From positions 63,689,554 to 63,753,553 of the forward strand of contig OX485803.1 in assembly GCA_950295325.1 (NCBI GenBank): a stretch of 64,000 nt of DNA, given 5' to 3'. The position numbers and the translations under genes are program-made. This stretch comes from Polytrichum commune (Eukaryota; Streptophyta; Polytrichopsida; Polytrichales; Polytrichaceae). This document shows positions 1 to 12,030 of this stretch, piece by piece (position 1 is the first letter of the stretch; each line of letters opens with the position of its first letter). The notes below the pieces were generated by a model, which was given only the letters and a program-made list of their open reading frames with translations, did no database searches and had not been told where the DNA came from.

Positions 1-824
1 TGCAAGTAACCACATACCACTCATATATAAGTCAATAGAATTGTTATGCTCGATTTAGACACGTCTATCTTACCAAGAGCAAGGATGAAAATGTTGATTG
101 CTATGTAGAACTTGAGGATTTAATTTTAATTTTTTTAATTTTTAAGAATCTTTTCCCAAATTTGCATTGAAATCTGGATTAAAGACTCCAAATCTATATA
201 TGCGTGTTAAATTAGGATGAAACAACAAGAAGTATAAAGGGGGTGGGAACACATGCCCGTGGTAGGTGTTGGGAAATGAAATCCCAACAACCCGACTTTT
301 GTACATGAGGTCAAGGATCGGGGAAAAAGAAGAAGTTACACGTGGCCCATTAGCCCTCAAAGGACCAAGGGACTAAATATATGGCCACATGAACAAATTC
401 TACAAGCCTCGTGAAGTTTGCACAAACGATTTTTTTTATGCTTTTCCATTTTGTGCTTTATTTTGTACAATATCTTATGTTAAGGAGAAGAAACACTCTC
501 ACATGTGGTATAAATCATCAAAACCTAAGGATTTATTTGCATCTAAAGGGATACATGGACTATGTAAATTAGTCATAATCTACAATAACATTAGGGTTTT
601 CAACTTATTTGAAGGGTGCATTAGAAGAATGATTATGATTTTATTAGAGCTATTTTTGACACAATTAGCTACACATAAAGTATGTAGCTTAAATACTCAA
701 TTTTGTGCATGGAGAAGTCCGGATAGGGCAGTCTTATACGCGTATGTGTTAGCATGGGGAGAGGAAAATACTTCATACAAGTGTGCCTCTCCTCCATTTC
801 ACTAACACTACCCAAAAAAAAGGA
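1..824. other. Gene-free repeat-derived sequence
   Basis: No host gene is supported here. The first 60 bases resemble the reverse strand of a dispersed repeat seen elsewhere in the window (for example 49330-49570), which carries the words CACTCA-ATA-AAG and ACACGTGTCT. A 138-codon open frame at 389-805 has no recognisable domain and AT-biased composition, so I treat it as chance. Confidence 0.5.
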
Positions 825-987
825 GGGGGATATAGATGATACCTCCCAAATGACAAGAATTAGAGGATGTGTGTCACACTATTTTTGGTGTCATTAAGAC
901 CATTTTGACATACGCATTATATGAAATAGCATTTCACAACATGCCTCTATGACTCTTGTCATTTGGGAGGTGTCATCTAACTTCCCT
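825..987. mobile_element. Short foldback MITE
   Basis: The left end reads TAGATGATACCTCCCAAATG and the reverse complement of the right end reads TAGATGACACCTCCCAAATG. This gives inverted ends of about 25 bp around a core of roughly 100 bp. Outer bases are degraded, so the target duplication and superfamily are unresolved. Confidence 0.6.
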
Positions 988-1778
988 TTCTAAGAATTTA
1001 AGAAGCCATGAATAGTATATATCGTAGAGATTTTATTTTTGGTTGATTTGACATCAAAATTAGCTTCAAAGATCCCAACTTAGTCTAGTCAAGCGCGCAT
1101 GAGACAAATAAGCCACAAACATTTAGTGGGTCGAGTTTGTAACATGGATAGATGAGGGATACATTCATGTGCAACAATTAGTTCTCACAAACTTTCATCT
1201 TAAAGTTAACCATGTATTGCTCACATATGCATTACAAGAACTTGGAACATACATACCACCTTTCATGCCCATGGACCTTCAACCCATTATATCCAACAAA
1301 TTTTTATGATCAACCACATGTATACGGAAACTAACTTCATCCTCGAGACATGGGAAGCATAATCCTCTTTGCATCCACAAGATTCGAGATGTAATGGCCA
1401 CAATTTTGACGTTCTCAAGTTGGGGTAGCTAGTGAGAACCTTCTTTTCTATATTTTGATGACACGGTGGATGAGAAAGTTCAATAAAAGTAAAAATAAAC
1501 ACATATATAGAACATACATATGTGAGAAATTGTATTTTTTCTAAAATTGGGTCCATGTGTATATTCTAGAGGTGGTCAAAGTTAATTGACCATATGATGA
1601 GTATCTCTCACAATGAGCTTGAATGCTAAGTTTGGAACTCTTATGGTTAAGGATGTTGCCCAAACTATCAAAGATGACTAACCCTCGAAATGAAACAAAC
1701 CCCATGCATGAAAATTTGAAAAAGTTGGTGGAGATCAAAGTGAAAGAAGGTTTCCCTTCATAGGTTGACATATTTGAG
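988..1778. other. Gene-free sequence
   Basis: AT-rich sequence with short open frames on both strands and no recognisable protein, RNA gene or terminal inverted repeat. I see nothing further in it. Confidence 0.4.
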
Positions 1779-2306
1779 ACTATACCGTTTATGGTATTTA
1801 GTGTCATCGTGTAATAATGTCACTTACCCTATTTTGAGGCATACGCTAGGTTACACTAATGATCAACAACTTCACCATTAGTGTCAAGTCATGACACTTG
1901 GCATTCAAGTGTACTCACTAAAATCTTGGCATGAGTTTGTTCAATAATGTTATGAGATGTATGCATATGTTACACAATAGTCTAGAAGTTGACTAATGTA
2001 TACACAAATGCACTTGGCATTAGTATGCTCAATAATATCTTCCTCTTGCATAGTGAAGTGTAAAAACCATGACACTTGCCATTAGTATGCTCAATAATAT
2101 CTTCCCCTTACATACTAAAATGCAAAATTATCATCTCAATTATCCCAACGTTCTACACTAAATGTCATAATGTAAACAAAATGTTCCCTTTAAAAATTTC
2201 TTACCTTGACAAATGGTATCATATTGACAATTAACATACGTGACACTTTAAGATCTCTAGGCATCTAGTTTAGGCCCTTCGCAAATAGTGTATGTGAGAC
2301 TAAGTA
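1779..2306 (+). mobile_element. CACTA-like MITE family, copy 1
   Basis: Starts ACTATACCGTTTATGG and runs into a body shared with the reverse strand of 52858-53358 (TAGTGTCACTTACCC type words, then GATCAACAACTTCA). It is also shared with 55225-55575 (the words CATCTAGTTTAGGCCC near the right end). The family's better-preserved ends read CACTACACC, which resembles the CACTA superfamily terminus. No coding capacity. The right end is eroded and approximate. Confidence 0.6.
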
Positions 2307-3545
2307 TCCCAACCATTCCTCTCACATGCGTACAAGTGGAAAATACTCACACGCCTATACACTATCATATCCATCATAGTCCCATTGGAAGCATTTTTCT
2401 CTTATGTAGTTTTCCCCTATATGGTAAGAGGAATATCCTCATTGGTTTTCATACTTGCACCCAAGTTGACCCCCTATAAGTTTGTGAGCAATTCATCTAA
2501 AATGAATTAGACTAAACTAAGGTATGCGGGGGTTAATTTGGTTCATTTTTCACATCTCCAACTTCTACCTATTAGGTTTACGATAAGAAGCTCTTGTTGC
2601 ATTAGTGTATCTTTAATGACGCGTTATCAAAAAATGGGTTGAAAATACGACCTCCCTTGAATTTAGTTATGAATATCGAAAGTGTGTGCTTGTTGATTCT
2701 TTACGTGAATCTATGGGTCTCTCCTAATCGTGTTGACTATTGGGTCTAGATTGGTTTGTACATTTTGAACATGTAGACCAATCCCTTTTAAACACGTGTC
2801 TTGTTGGGTTATGTTCTTAAACTTAGCCTAACCACACATCACTCAAATATAGTTGTCCAATTAAGATACATAACCTTCATCAACATCATCTATTGTCATC
2901 CAAACATCGAGGTTTTGAAATGGGGATTGAGGTCAAAGTGACCTTGCTCTTAGAAGAACAACCGCTTACCTTTGACAGGTATTCGGGGTTTGTGATGTCT
3001 ATGTGAATTCCTTCAACTCTAGTGAAGGAGTTACATTAAACAAATTGACTCTCTCTAAAATTTGGGGTCGATTCATTCCAACTGAAACTCAAAAGACTAA
3101 TTCAAGCTAAGTGATACCCCTTATGGAATCGACTCGTCTAAAAACACCAAACATCAAGTTATAGAGTAGATCACTCCATTTTTCATCTCCCTAATGGATG
3201 AGTTTACATAGACACCATGGATCCTTTGACCAAAATTCCGGTATGGTTTCTTAACACCTTACCAAGGGAGTGATAATAAAAATTGTTGCCTTGTAGGTTG
3301 GTTGCTTGTTCATCCCAATTTAAGCTCACTACACTAAATTCAAGATATTTAACTACGATTTAGGTGTGGATTTAGTTGAAAATAGCAACAAATGGGCTCT
3401 ATAATAGTCATCATCAATTTCACCCTCCCCCCCCCCAAATAGGAATTGTAAACATTCACCCTCTAGAATTTCAACACATGAATGGGGTAAATCAACCACT
3501 AGACTAGTTATCCCAATTAGCGTGTGTTGCTACTTCGAATAATAT
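2307..3545. other. Gene-free repeat fragments
   Basis: Contains a reverse-strand fragment of the dispersed GTGGATCTAAG repeat (about 2735-2880). It also holds a motif beginning TTGACCCCCTATA near 2466, which recurs near 33336 and 37085, and a GATGAGTTTACATAGACACC motif near 3195 that recurs near 34050, 34400 and 43020. There is a short C run at 3424. No gene is supported. Confidence 0.45.
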
Positions 3546-3549
3546 CACT

Positions 3550-3860
3550 CCCTAATTGGAAATAATCAGTTTGGTTGCATACAAATCGATCAAGTTTGAA
3601 AAACAACCGGTTGAAGTTCAACACTGCAAGACAATTACTAATCATTTTAGAGGAACCTATGGGACATACCTCAAAACCATTACAAAAAAAAAGCGAACGA
3701 TCACAACATGTAACCAGTTGGACTTGGAAACACTTAGGGCTTTGAGCAATAATGCAAAACCATTAAGCAAAAAAAGCGAACGATCACAACATGTAACCGT
3801 TTGGACTTATAAACACTTGGGGCTTTGAGCAATAATGCCCAAGAATCTCCCCGGCTACTG
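3550..3860 (+). mobile_element. hAT-type MITE family 1, copy A
   Basis: Shares the family words AACCGGTTGAAGTT, CATTTTAGAGGAACCTATGG, ACATGTAACC and a right end CTCCCCGGCTACTG. An internal unit of about 85 bp containing AGCGAACGATCACAACATG is duplicated in tandem, once around 3690 and again around 3775. The left end is diverged and approximate. It abuts a copy of another MITE family that begins near 3863. Confidence 0.7.
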
Positions 3861-3862
3861 AT

Positions 3863-4361
3863 GACCACTTCACGCACGAGACTGAGAGCCCGTGACCATT
3901 ACACTTCAAGCACTCTCATTGGTGGCAAAGGCGGAGCTGGTCCAAGTTCGCTTCACACTATGCTTGAGGGACCACCGGAGTACGTGAATGCAAGATGGAT
4001 GTAAAGTCTACATGGATTCCTACATGGCATTGAACGGATCACATTTCATGGTCACTTGGACCATTTTCCAAAACCACTCTCTTGGAGGTAGGCCTAACAC
4101 AAAACCGGGAGACCATGACACTCTGAACGCTCACAACTGTTGATTCATTCATTCTATTGTATCATGTGCGAGGACCCGCATGAATAGAAATCCATTGAAA
4201 TAGCATTCAGTTGGGGGCCTGGTCACATATGACTTCACACTACACTTGAGGATCCGTGACCACACTACATGATTTTGGAGGTGGTCTTGGGTCAGCCTTT
4301 GGACACTTTCTTTTGGGCTCTCACCATTTCATGGTCTTGGCTCTTGGCTCGTGTGTGAAGT

Positions 4362-4362
<1 letters not shown>
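3863..4362 (-). mobile_element. PIF/Harbinger-like MITE (GGCCACTTCACAC family), diverged copy
   Basis: Left end GACCACTTCACGCACGAG and right end GCTCGTGTGTGAAGTG form the inverted ends of the family seen whole at 14574 and 30193, here in opposite orientation. Interior family words include CTCTCATTGGTGG, GGTCCAAGTTCGCTTCACAC and CGGGAGACCATG. No TSD is visible, because the right end runs straight into a (CT)n tract. Confidence 0.65.

Positions 4363-4412
<50 letters not shown>
4363..4412. repeat. (CT)25 microsatellite
   Basis: About 25 uninterrupted CT units directly after the end of a MITE copy. It makes a Ser/Leu run in an otherwise meaningless open frame. Confidence 0.95.
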
Positions 4413-4414
<2 letters not shown>

Positions 4415-4469
4415 ACACAACTAATGTCCCCTCCCCACTTGAAAAAACACGGCCTTCACACCATCGACA

Positions 4470-4941
4470 TCATCTAGTGCCGAGCCTAGTTGGCAAATGA
4501 TGTGGCATGGTTTAAAAGTGGAGGTTTTAAAGCCTCAAGCACCGACCTTCTCATCGGTACCTAAACATGAGGCAAGAACGTAGGACCTTTAAAAGTGTCA
4601 CCTCCCACCCTTGTGATTGGTTGCTTTTAGTCTTAGCTACGAGGGCACGAAGAGCTCCAACACCTAAACCCGATGATAAGATAGATGAGTAGTAAGGCAG
4701 TTGGGGATGGGACAAAAAGCATCCCAACACATGTCATTGCTTGATAGCTAAAACCGACAAACATGTGTGAAAGCTACGTAACTAAAACCTACTCAACAAT
4801 CTCCGGAGCAAGTTCTTGTAGCTAGGTGCATCGGGATCGCCGGATGCCCCCGCTTTACCTGGTTTACCTTTACCAAACTTTACCTAATTTTTAGAAAAAA
4901 CTTTGATTATTTGATAAAGTCAGGTAGGGAAGGGGCATAAG
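4470..4941 (+). repeat. Dispersed 0.46-kb repeat, copy 1
   Basis: Matches 28341-28797 in reverse orientation across nearly the whole length. Shared words include AGTGCCGAG, AAATGATGTGGCATGG, CACCCTTGTGATTGGTTGC and GAGCAAGTTCTTGTAG. No clear inverted ends or coding capacity. Probably a transposon-derived repeat of unknown class. Confidence 0.7.
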
Positions 4942-5436
4942 CATACACACATACACACATACATACACACATGTAATCATATGGGGGCTCCGTAGTGCAG
5001 TGCAGTGCAGTGTAGTGTAGTGCAGTGTAGTGTAGTGTGTTGCGACAAAGCTGTGAGGCGGAGGTGTGGCAGGTACTACTTTACCCCGCCTGCTTACCTT
5101 ACCAGGGGTGGCATGTCCCCTGCATCAATTCCCACATGCTTGCCCGATATTCTGTAGCTGGAGCAGATCTCTCAGACCATGTGAGTGCCTATAATTTCCA
5201 TTCCACGACGGAGGGGGGGGTCCTCCTCCGCCCACCGGCTTTCATTCCTCCGTTCCCACTTCCGGTGACGGACGACGGAGGAGTCTGCTGCTGCTGCTGC
5301 TGCTTTGTTCTCTTGTCCGGAATCGGAGGATAAGTTATAAGATAAGGAACGGGGACACGCTTCTCCTTGGATATCAACCACGCGGTTAAGGGTAGACATG
5401 CCCCAATTTGGTTACTTATCTGCATCGGACGGACAG
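4942..5436. other. Low-complexity gene-free sequence
   Basis: Contains an ACACATAC-rich tract near 4945, a GTGCA/GTGTA pentamer tract at about 4993-5040 and a CTG trinucleotide run at 5285-5304. Open frames here come from these repeats. No gene recognised. Confidence 0.5.
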
Positions 5437-5700
5437 TTGTAATTGAGTGGTATGTGGTTACCTGTGGCTCCAAGAGCATATATACCAAACATGTGTGTGT
5501 ATAAAAGAGATTGGATCATGTGTCCAAGATATGATGACCATTATAGGTGCAGTAGGGTGCATAATTGGGTGGATGTACATGACCATTTTAATGAGCGTGA
5601 GAGTTTTCACTTTCATAGTGAATAAGATGTTCACGTGATCTCCAAAGTGTAGGACGAAAGTGGTTACGGCCTCAACTCGGAATCGCTTACCATCTTGCAC
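5437..5700 (+). repeat. Dispersed GTGGATCTAAG-type repeat, copy
   Basis: Shares an ordered set of words with 16320-16580, 31545-32000 and (reverse strand) 49330-49570. The shared words are a GAGATTGGA-type word, ATATGATGACCATT, a GAATAAGATGTTCA-type word, GATCTCCAAAG and a TGGTTACGGCCTCA-type word. Non-coding as far as I can tell. Class unknown. Confidence 0.6.
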
Positions 5701-6331
5701 TAGATCCTTGAAGAAGTGTTAATAGTTATTATTATTATTATAAAAAATACATCTAAAACCCATCTATCCTAGTATGAATTGATTAGCAAATCCACATTCG
5801 AGGCTTGAAGCATTTTCCCTCTTCATTTTTGGTGCTTGCACGATTATCTAATTCATTGCCGGAGTTGAAATCTCCTTTCATGTTGACCGTTGAATCCAAA
5901 CTAGTTAACATATTTCAAAGCACATAAACAAGTATCTATTAAGCACGTGTCTATGTGGTGTCCATTTTAAGATCCACACTTGACCACACACCACTCAAAA
6001 ATAAGTGTCCCATCGTATAATAAACAACGACCTACCCACTTGAATTACCTTACCGGTGAATCCCGGCTTGGCCACCGCCCAAATTACATTCATCCAACCA
6101 TCCTCCATCCATCCGTCGGGCTTGAGCGGTGGAAAGGGGGGGGGGTGTGGAGAAAGGGGGGCATTTATTGGGGGTAGTGGGTACGGCAGCGCATGTTGGA
6201 GCATGCAAGTGTAAGTTAAGTTACTGCAGAGTTGCGGGGAAGTACTGAGCGTGTGTTCTCCACACACCGCCAAAGCCAATTACTTAGCCCAACATAACAT
6301 AACATACGAGGATGTATATATATATATGTGT
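5701..6331. other. Gene-free sequence
   Basis: Includes an ATT/TTA microsatellite near 5722, another fragment of the dispersed repeat at 5900-6010 (reverse strand), a G9 run near 6136 and a TA/TG tract at 6315-6334. No gene supported. Confidence 0.45.
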
Positions 6332-6808
6332 GTGTCCGGGACCAACCGGCGGTTACTTGCAGATGAACCGGTTGAGTGTGAGACATAATCACCGGTTGAC
6401 GTTGGACACTTCAGGACTATGATCGGGGAGAACCGGCAGTTAGTTACAGATGAACCGGTCGAGTTTGAGACATGAGAACTGGTTGACGTTGTAGACGGCA
6501 GGGAAATTACCAACCATTTTAGAGGGACTTCAATTTTATGGAATATATCCCAATTCAATAAAGGAAAACCGAAGGATGTTAATATGTAACCGGGTGGAGT
6601 TGCAAATACTAGGATCTCAACCGATTATGAATGCCCGAAAATCTCCCCCGTCACTGCTTCAGGAGGATTACCGATCATTTTAGAGGAATCTACAGAATAT
6701 GCACCAAATGAATGCAAAGAAAAACTGGAAGATGTCAGCATGCAACTGGCTGGATTTAGAATCACATGGACCTTGAAGCAGTATGCTCAAAAACTTTTTC
6801 CTGGGCAC
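6332..6808 (+). mobile_element. hAT-type MITE family 1, outer copy B, split by an insertion
   Basis: The two halves (6332-6416 and 6657-6808) read continuously as one family member once the inner element is removed. The left part has GAACCGGTTGAGTGTGAGAC. The right part has TTTTAGAGGAATCTACAGAA and ends CCTGGGCAC. The start is approximate because it merges with a TG tract. Confidence 0.75.
6417..6656 (+). mobile_element. hAT-type MITE family 1, inner copy, nested
   Basis: A 240-bp element starting CTATGATCGGGGAGAACC and ending CTCCCCCGTCACTG. It is flanked by identical 8-bp duplications CTTCAGGA at 6409-6416 and 6657-6664. The 8-bp TSD and CAGTG-type end fit the hAT superfamily. It landed inside an older member of its own family. 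Confidence 0.88.
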
Positions 6809-7039
6809 CAGTGATCGGGGAGATTTTCGGGCATTCATAATCGGTTGAGATCCTAGTGTTTGCAACTCCAACCGGTTACATGTTGACATCCTCCGGTTTC
6901 CCTTTTATTGAATCGGGGTATATTCTATAAACTCCTCGAAATCGATCGGGAATTCTCCTGCACTCTCCAACTTCAACCGGTTATTTCTCAAACTCAACCG
7001 CTTCATCTGCAACTAACTGCCGGTTCTCCCCGATCGTTG
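6809..7039 (-). mobile_element. hAT-type MITE family 1, copy C
   Basis: Begins CAGTGATCGGGGAGATTTTC and ends TTCTCCCCGATCGTTG, in opposite orientation to its neighbour. Its first bases touch the right end of copy B, making a head-on pair. I cannot find an 8-bp duplication, so one end may have been lost when the two elements joined. Confidence 0.78.
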
Positions 7040-7535
7040 AGGGAGGGAGTGTGGCCCAAGCATCCCTCCCTCCCTCCCTCCGCGAAAACGCACCTCTTTC
7101 ACTCCCTAATATTGGGTCTCTCCTTCTTGGCAGTTTCATTAATTCAGCAGGCTGCTTGCCCTAAAAAAACTCCAAATGCAGCCACCAGGAAAAAATGGTC
7201 CAGGGTTTACAAAGGTAGGAGATAAATGTGAGACTGAAACAGAACCAAAATGAAACAAACAACATTGGAGCTGTTGACATGCGGAAGAAGAGACATGGCT
7301 GTCGATCGATCGATGAGTTATTGGATGTTGCGAAAGACCCGTCATATGCTCCTGCACCTCTTGTTATTCTCGGACACCTTCTCCTCCATCCAATGTTGCT
7401 AGCAAATGTTTAAACTAGTGTGAAATGTTGATAAATCAATGTGGGGCAACTGGAATGGAATGCACGTTCAGTGTATTGAGATGACTCGACAACCAACCTA
7501 AAGGGGCATGTTTTGACTACTGCCTTGTCAGTAGG
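7040..7535. other. Gene-free sequence
   Basis: A CCCTCCCTCC tract follows the MITE at 7063-7080. The rest contains short open frames without recognisable domains. No gene supported. Confidence 0.4.
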
Positions 7536-9800
7536 TGTTACGAAACCCGGAAACTCTCATGGTAACTATGCAGCATGTAGGAAGATGAAAATATTAAAAA
7601 AGGATAATTGTATAACCAAGTGATATCTAGTTTTAGCTAGCTATGTTCCTAAATCTGGGGGTGGTTAGAGACATCGATTTGGCATAGAGGGACCCAATTG
7701 GAATGAACTAACAACACCACCAATGCAAAGTGAGGATCTAGAGTGTGGCGTAAGTAACTTGTGAGATGCACTCCTTTTCATACACTTAATGAAGGCAATT
7801 ACATATAAAATCTAAGATCTCCAAGGGTCCAGCTGCACATCCCGGTTAAGGCTCCACCTAGACTAAATAACCCATATTGCCCGGTTAAGAGAGTCCGCTA
7901 ACATATGAGGCAGTTCACCTATGTCAGAGCTAATCTAACTCACGGCCGCGCCATCTAGTTAAAATTTAAATTAAAAAAAAAACTATTAAACTAGAAGTTA
8001 GTTAACTTCTGGGATCTTGCTTTTGTGAAGAAATCTTAACTCATCTATACATGTAATGCTAACTAACTTTTCCAAATGAGTAGCCCAACTTTTTTTTTCC
8101 TTGAATGCCCGCCTTTCATTTTCTCCATGTCCTCTCCATTCCACTATGAGGTAGACCACACTATTTCTTACATCGTTCTAGATTAGCATATGTATATATA
8201 TAATCACCAAACATTTTTGAATTATAGACTACTATTAAAAATACCTTCTAATGTCCAAACTTAGACAAAATAGTAGTTCACTATGCATGTAATATTTTAT
8301 TTTAATCATAATGAAATGCAAATGGTGTGGGCCACGAAATTATAATATATCCTAATAGCGCCATCTTCAAAACTTGGGTAAGTTGCACAGAAAAATTGGT
8401 CAGTCAACCTTAACTCCTATGTTAAATTGGTAAACCTCTGGTTAGTAGTAACTGGGATGTGCAACCATCCGATCAATTAGCTAACATGTGAGTTAGTTGA
8501 TCTCACTAACTTATATTGTCAACTAACTTATATTGTCAACTAACTAGGTGGTGCGGCCATGATTTTAAATAAGTAGAGTTTTGGTTGGCTAATTTTTATG
8601 AAATTGCAAGTTAGTTAATTCTCTTAACTAAGTGGTGCGGCTCGACCCTAAAGGTGAAGTTTCGTGGCAACCATATAGCATGGGAGCATGTGAAAGCACG
8701 TAAATTCATTGTATAGCCAAGCAGTGTCCATATTTAGCTACCTATTCCTAAATTAGTGTCATAGACACCCATTTGGTGTAGAGGGCACAAAATGGACCGA
8801 ACTTACAACAATGTTGGGTATGTCACACAACGTCAATGCATAACAAGGATCTAGAGTATGGAGTAAGTGAAATGTGAAATGTTGATTTCATGGCAATTAT
8901 ATAGCATGGAAGAGGGCAAAAGTGTAGAGAAACATTGTATAGCCATGAGATCTTTATTTATCAAATTAATAGACCTCTTAATCAGACTTAGAGACACCAA
9001 TTTGCTTTAGATGGAACCAATTGGATCGAGTTAATAACAAAGTTGAATTTTGTACATTGTGCCAATACAAAACAAGGATCTAGAGTATGACTTGAGTAAC
9101 ATGTGAAACGCACTCTCTTTCAAACTACTAATTCAAGCGGCCTAGTTGAAAACCTAAGAACACTCAAGGGTAAAGTTTAATGGAAGTTACTTAGGACGAG
9201 GGCGGGCGAAAACGTAGGGAAATGTTGCATAGCTCGGTATGATTCTTTTGAGTTTTAAAGACCTTAAAATTGAGGCTAAAGAGCCCTTTTGGTTGAGTGG
9301 GACCTAGTTGCAATGCATTAACAACAAACTCGGATTCCCACACACCGCCAACACAATACGAAGATATGGAGTGTAGTCTAAGGGCCGTACCATATGGGTG
9401 GCAGGCAAGGCGAACAGGTGCCCGCCATTGGCCAACCTTGCCTGCCACCCACCACACTACCGGCTGGCAGCAACCCGGCACTCCCAGGTGGCACGGGGGA
9501 GTGGCACTGCCTTTGTACCAGGCAGTTCCGGCTGGCAGCTGCTCACTGCCGGGCCACATCAGCAGGAGTTTGAGCTTTCGGCGGTTCCTCGGCACTGCTC
9601 CGAACTGCTCCTCCTGGCACAGTGTGGTGACGGTGAGGGGCAGCGGCTGACGTGCCACCCCCCACCGTAGGCCTAAGCCTAGCCCGACAGGCTGCCTTGC
9701 CTCCCCCCCATGTGGTAGGGGCCTAAGCATCATGTGAAATGCTTTCCCCCCCTCCCCCCCCCCTTTCGCACACCTATTTAAATCTCAATAAATTCGAGTG
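7536..9800. repeat. Degenerate tandem array, four recognisable units of about 240-290 bp
   Basis: Units near 7536-7830, 8645-8888, 8889-9160 and 9165-9780 share an ordered set of words. They are a GGTAACTATGCAGCATG-like start, AACAAGGATCTAGAGTATG and a GTGAAATGC-like end. The stretch between units 1 and 2 (7830-8640) has other AT-rich sequence repeating AACTAACTTA. The fourth unit is interrupted by the GC-rich MITE at 9382. No gene. Confidence 0.65.
9382..9723. mobile_element. GC-rich PIF/Harbinger-like MITE, TSD TAA
   Basis: A 342-bp GC-rich block in AT-rich surroundings. The left end is GGGCCGTACCATATGGG. The reverse complement of the right end begins GGCCCCTACCACATGGGG, and both continue into GGCAAGGC-type sequence, giving ends of about 35 bp. 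TAA occurs at 9379-9381 and 9724-9726. The neighbouring tandem unit near 9091-9111 shows the same site uninterrupted with a single TAA. Open frames here on both strands (up to 180 codons) reflect GC richness only. Confidence 0.85.
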
Positions 9801-12030
9801 TGAAGTGTCATGACTACATTGACAAAGGAGGATGACATACAACAAATGAGTATTTCAAGTATATGTTGAAATACCACCTGAATCGGCGTGTAGTGAATTT
9901 AGTGGGACCTAATTTGAATAAGTAGACAACAAACTTGATAGTGGTAGGCTTTCACCACACTCCCAACTAGGGATCTCGAATCCCAACACCTACCCATGAG
10001 GGTGTTGAACAAACATGCCCCTTTGTCGAATTATCCCAATTTAATCTCGGTTAATTCAAGAACTTTGAGCCCAATTTAAATAAATTGACAACAAACTTCA
10101 CTCATGTTAGCTATTTTATGGAAGTTTGTTGTTAAAAAATTCACTAATTGGAATTTGTTAATAACAAAAGTTTTTTCTATAGGCACCTTAATTTTTCCAC
10201 TTTGCTTTTATGTTGAAATACTAAACTAGCAAGTCAATTAATGCTCCTTAAGGTGGTCATCACACGATTGAACTAAACTCAACTCATGTACCTATTGCTG
10301 AGTTTGATTTGGTGTCCATGCTCCCCATTTTTTGTTCTTTGATTAGGATTTTGTCACACCTTGCAAGGTAACTAATGTAGCAACTCTCCTGCATAATATA
10401 GTTGTTCATTAACAACTTGGTCAACATGTATGGCCACTTTTAGCTTGTGGCTAGAATTTTAGTATGATTCTTGACAATTTCCATTTAGTTTGAATCATAG
10501 TTGTGACTTGTACCTTTGGTTCATAACCGTGACAAGTACCTATTGGTTGGGTTACATATGTAACATGTCCTTATATATAGAGAGATTTTATTTTTGTAGG
10601 TGTAGACTTTCGACTATGCATGGTCTCAAAAACCCAACTTTTCCACCAATCATACTATGACTTCATAACCCACTTGACATACAATCATCTTTCGCTAGCC
10701 ACTAGCCACTCGCTTGGGTGCACAAACCCTACTATGCAATCCAAAACCCCAACTCTTAAGTATGGCTCACACATGCAGACCTAAACCTAACTTTATGGCA
10801 AGAAGAGATCATTCATCACCCACTTGGGTGCACGAAGTCTAGTGTGCAATAAAAAAAAAACTCTTAAGCATATGAAAAAGTCAATGGTTACAAGGCATAA
10901 TGGATCTTCGCATCATATGAATGCACAATGCCTACTATGCTATCCAACCCGCACTCACATATTACACACTACAATTTCAATATCTCAACACACCATTTCT
11001 TGAAGTTATGATCTTGAATGTTGCCTTTGCATGAGAATCTTCCCTAGAATCTTGAACCAAACTCCTCACCCACCCACTTCAAATCAAACTTCGAACTCCA
11101 ACTTTGTGCCTCCAATCCAATTAAACTCCTCCTCTCACACAATCAAACTCCAAACGCTCCCACTTTGAACTAAAACCTAAACATGCAACTTCGAAACATA
11201 TTTCGCACCTCCCACTTCCAACTAAACCTAAACTTGGAAATTTAGACCTTCAACTTCAACTCCTTTTGACCTCAACACCTTTGAAGCTTGAATTTAACCC
11301 CATTATCTTTCTTTGTTCTCAAACCCACCAAGACATAGTGCAAGTTAATAGCAAAAACACACCAAGGATCAACTATGAACTTTGAAGCCCATTTTTGGAC
11401 TCACCTTGAGGCACACAAAAAATGAGGAGGTAAGGGGCACATATTTGGGTAGCCTCTCAATCTACAAGGTAATTGGGATCCGGTTTGACTACGCAAGGTC
11501 CACTGCACAATCTTTAGAAAACTAACGATGAGGGAGGAAACATGATTTATGAACACTTGCTTCTAAATAAAATGGGTTTGCATATTATTCTAAAGTTAGC
11601 CCTTGCACACAACCCCCTTTCTCACCATTCCGCCTCCTTAATACGCCTAACTCGCCTCAGTTGTCCCTTCCTATGCTTCATTAATGGATAACTCTACTAA
11701 GCTAATCAATTCAAATTTCCTAAATGGGTAGCCCAAGCAACATACCTCCACTAATTATGATAAAATATTGTGGGCATATGTACAGGGGAGATGGATCTTA
11801 AGTGCCGCATATATACCGTGTCAAGGCAATGCATGTTGTGCACGAACAACCCAACTCCCAAGCCATTAAAAAAAATCTAGGTTGCAAATTTCTTATATTT
11901 CTTAGGTCACATGTATAACCATGTAACTTTTGCCCAATTGTTGGCCTAATTTGATCAAGTCACCTCAACATAATAACATTTTCCCACGATATATGACCCC
12001 AACATGATTTTTGGGTTAATGGCTTCAAAA
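9801..12030. other. Gene-free AT-rich sequence
   Basis: No exon, RNA gene or paired inverted ends recognised. Between about 11040 and 11300 many loose copies of words such as CAAACTCC, AACTTCGAA and AACTCCT suggest a decayed short-period repeat. The rest is anonymous. Confidence 0.4.

Noticed and set aside
4256-4477. Ser/Leu-rich frame
   Set aside because: Produced by the (CT)25 microsatellite inside and beside a MITE.
9191-9733. 180-codon minus-strand frame and overlapping plus-strand frames
   Set aside because: They arise from a GC-rich MITE with clear ends and TAA duplications. Translation shows no known motif.
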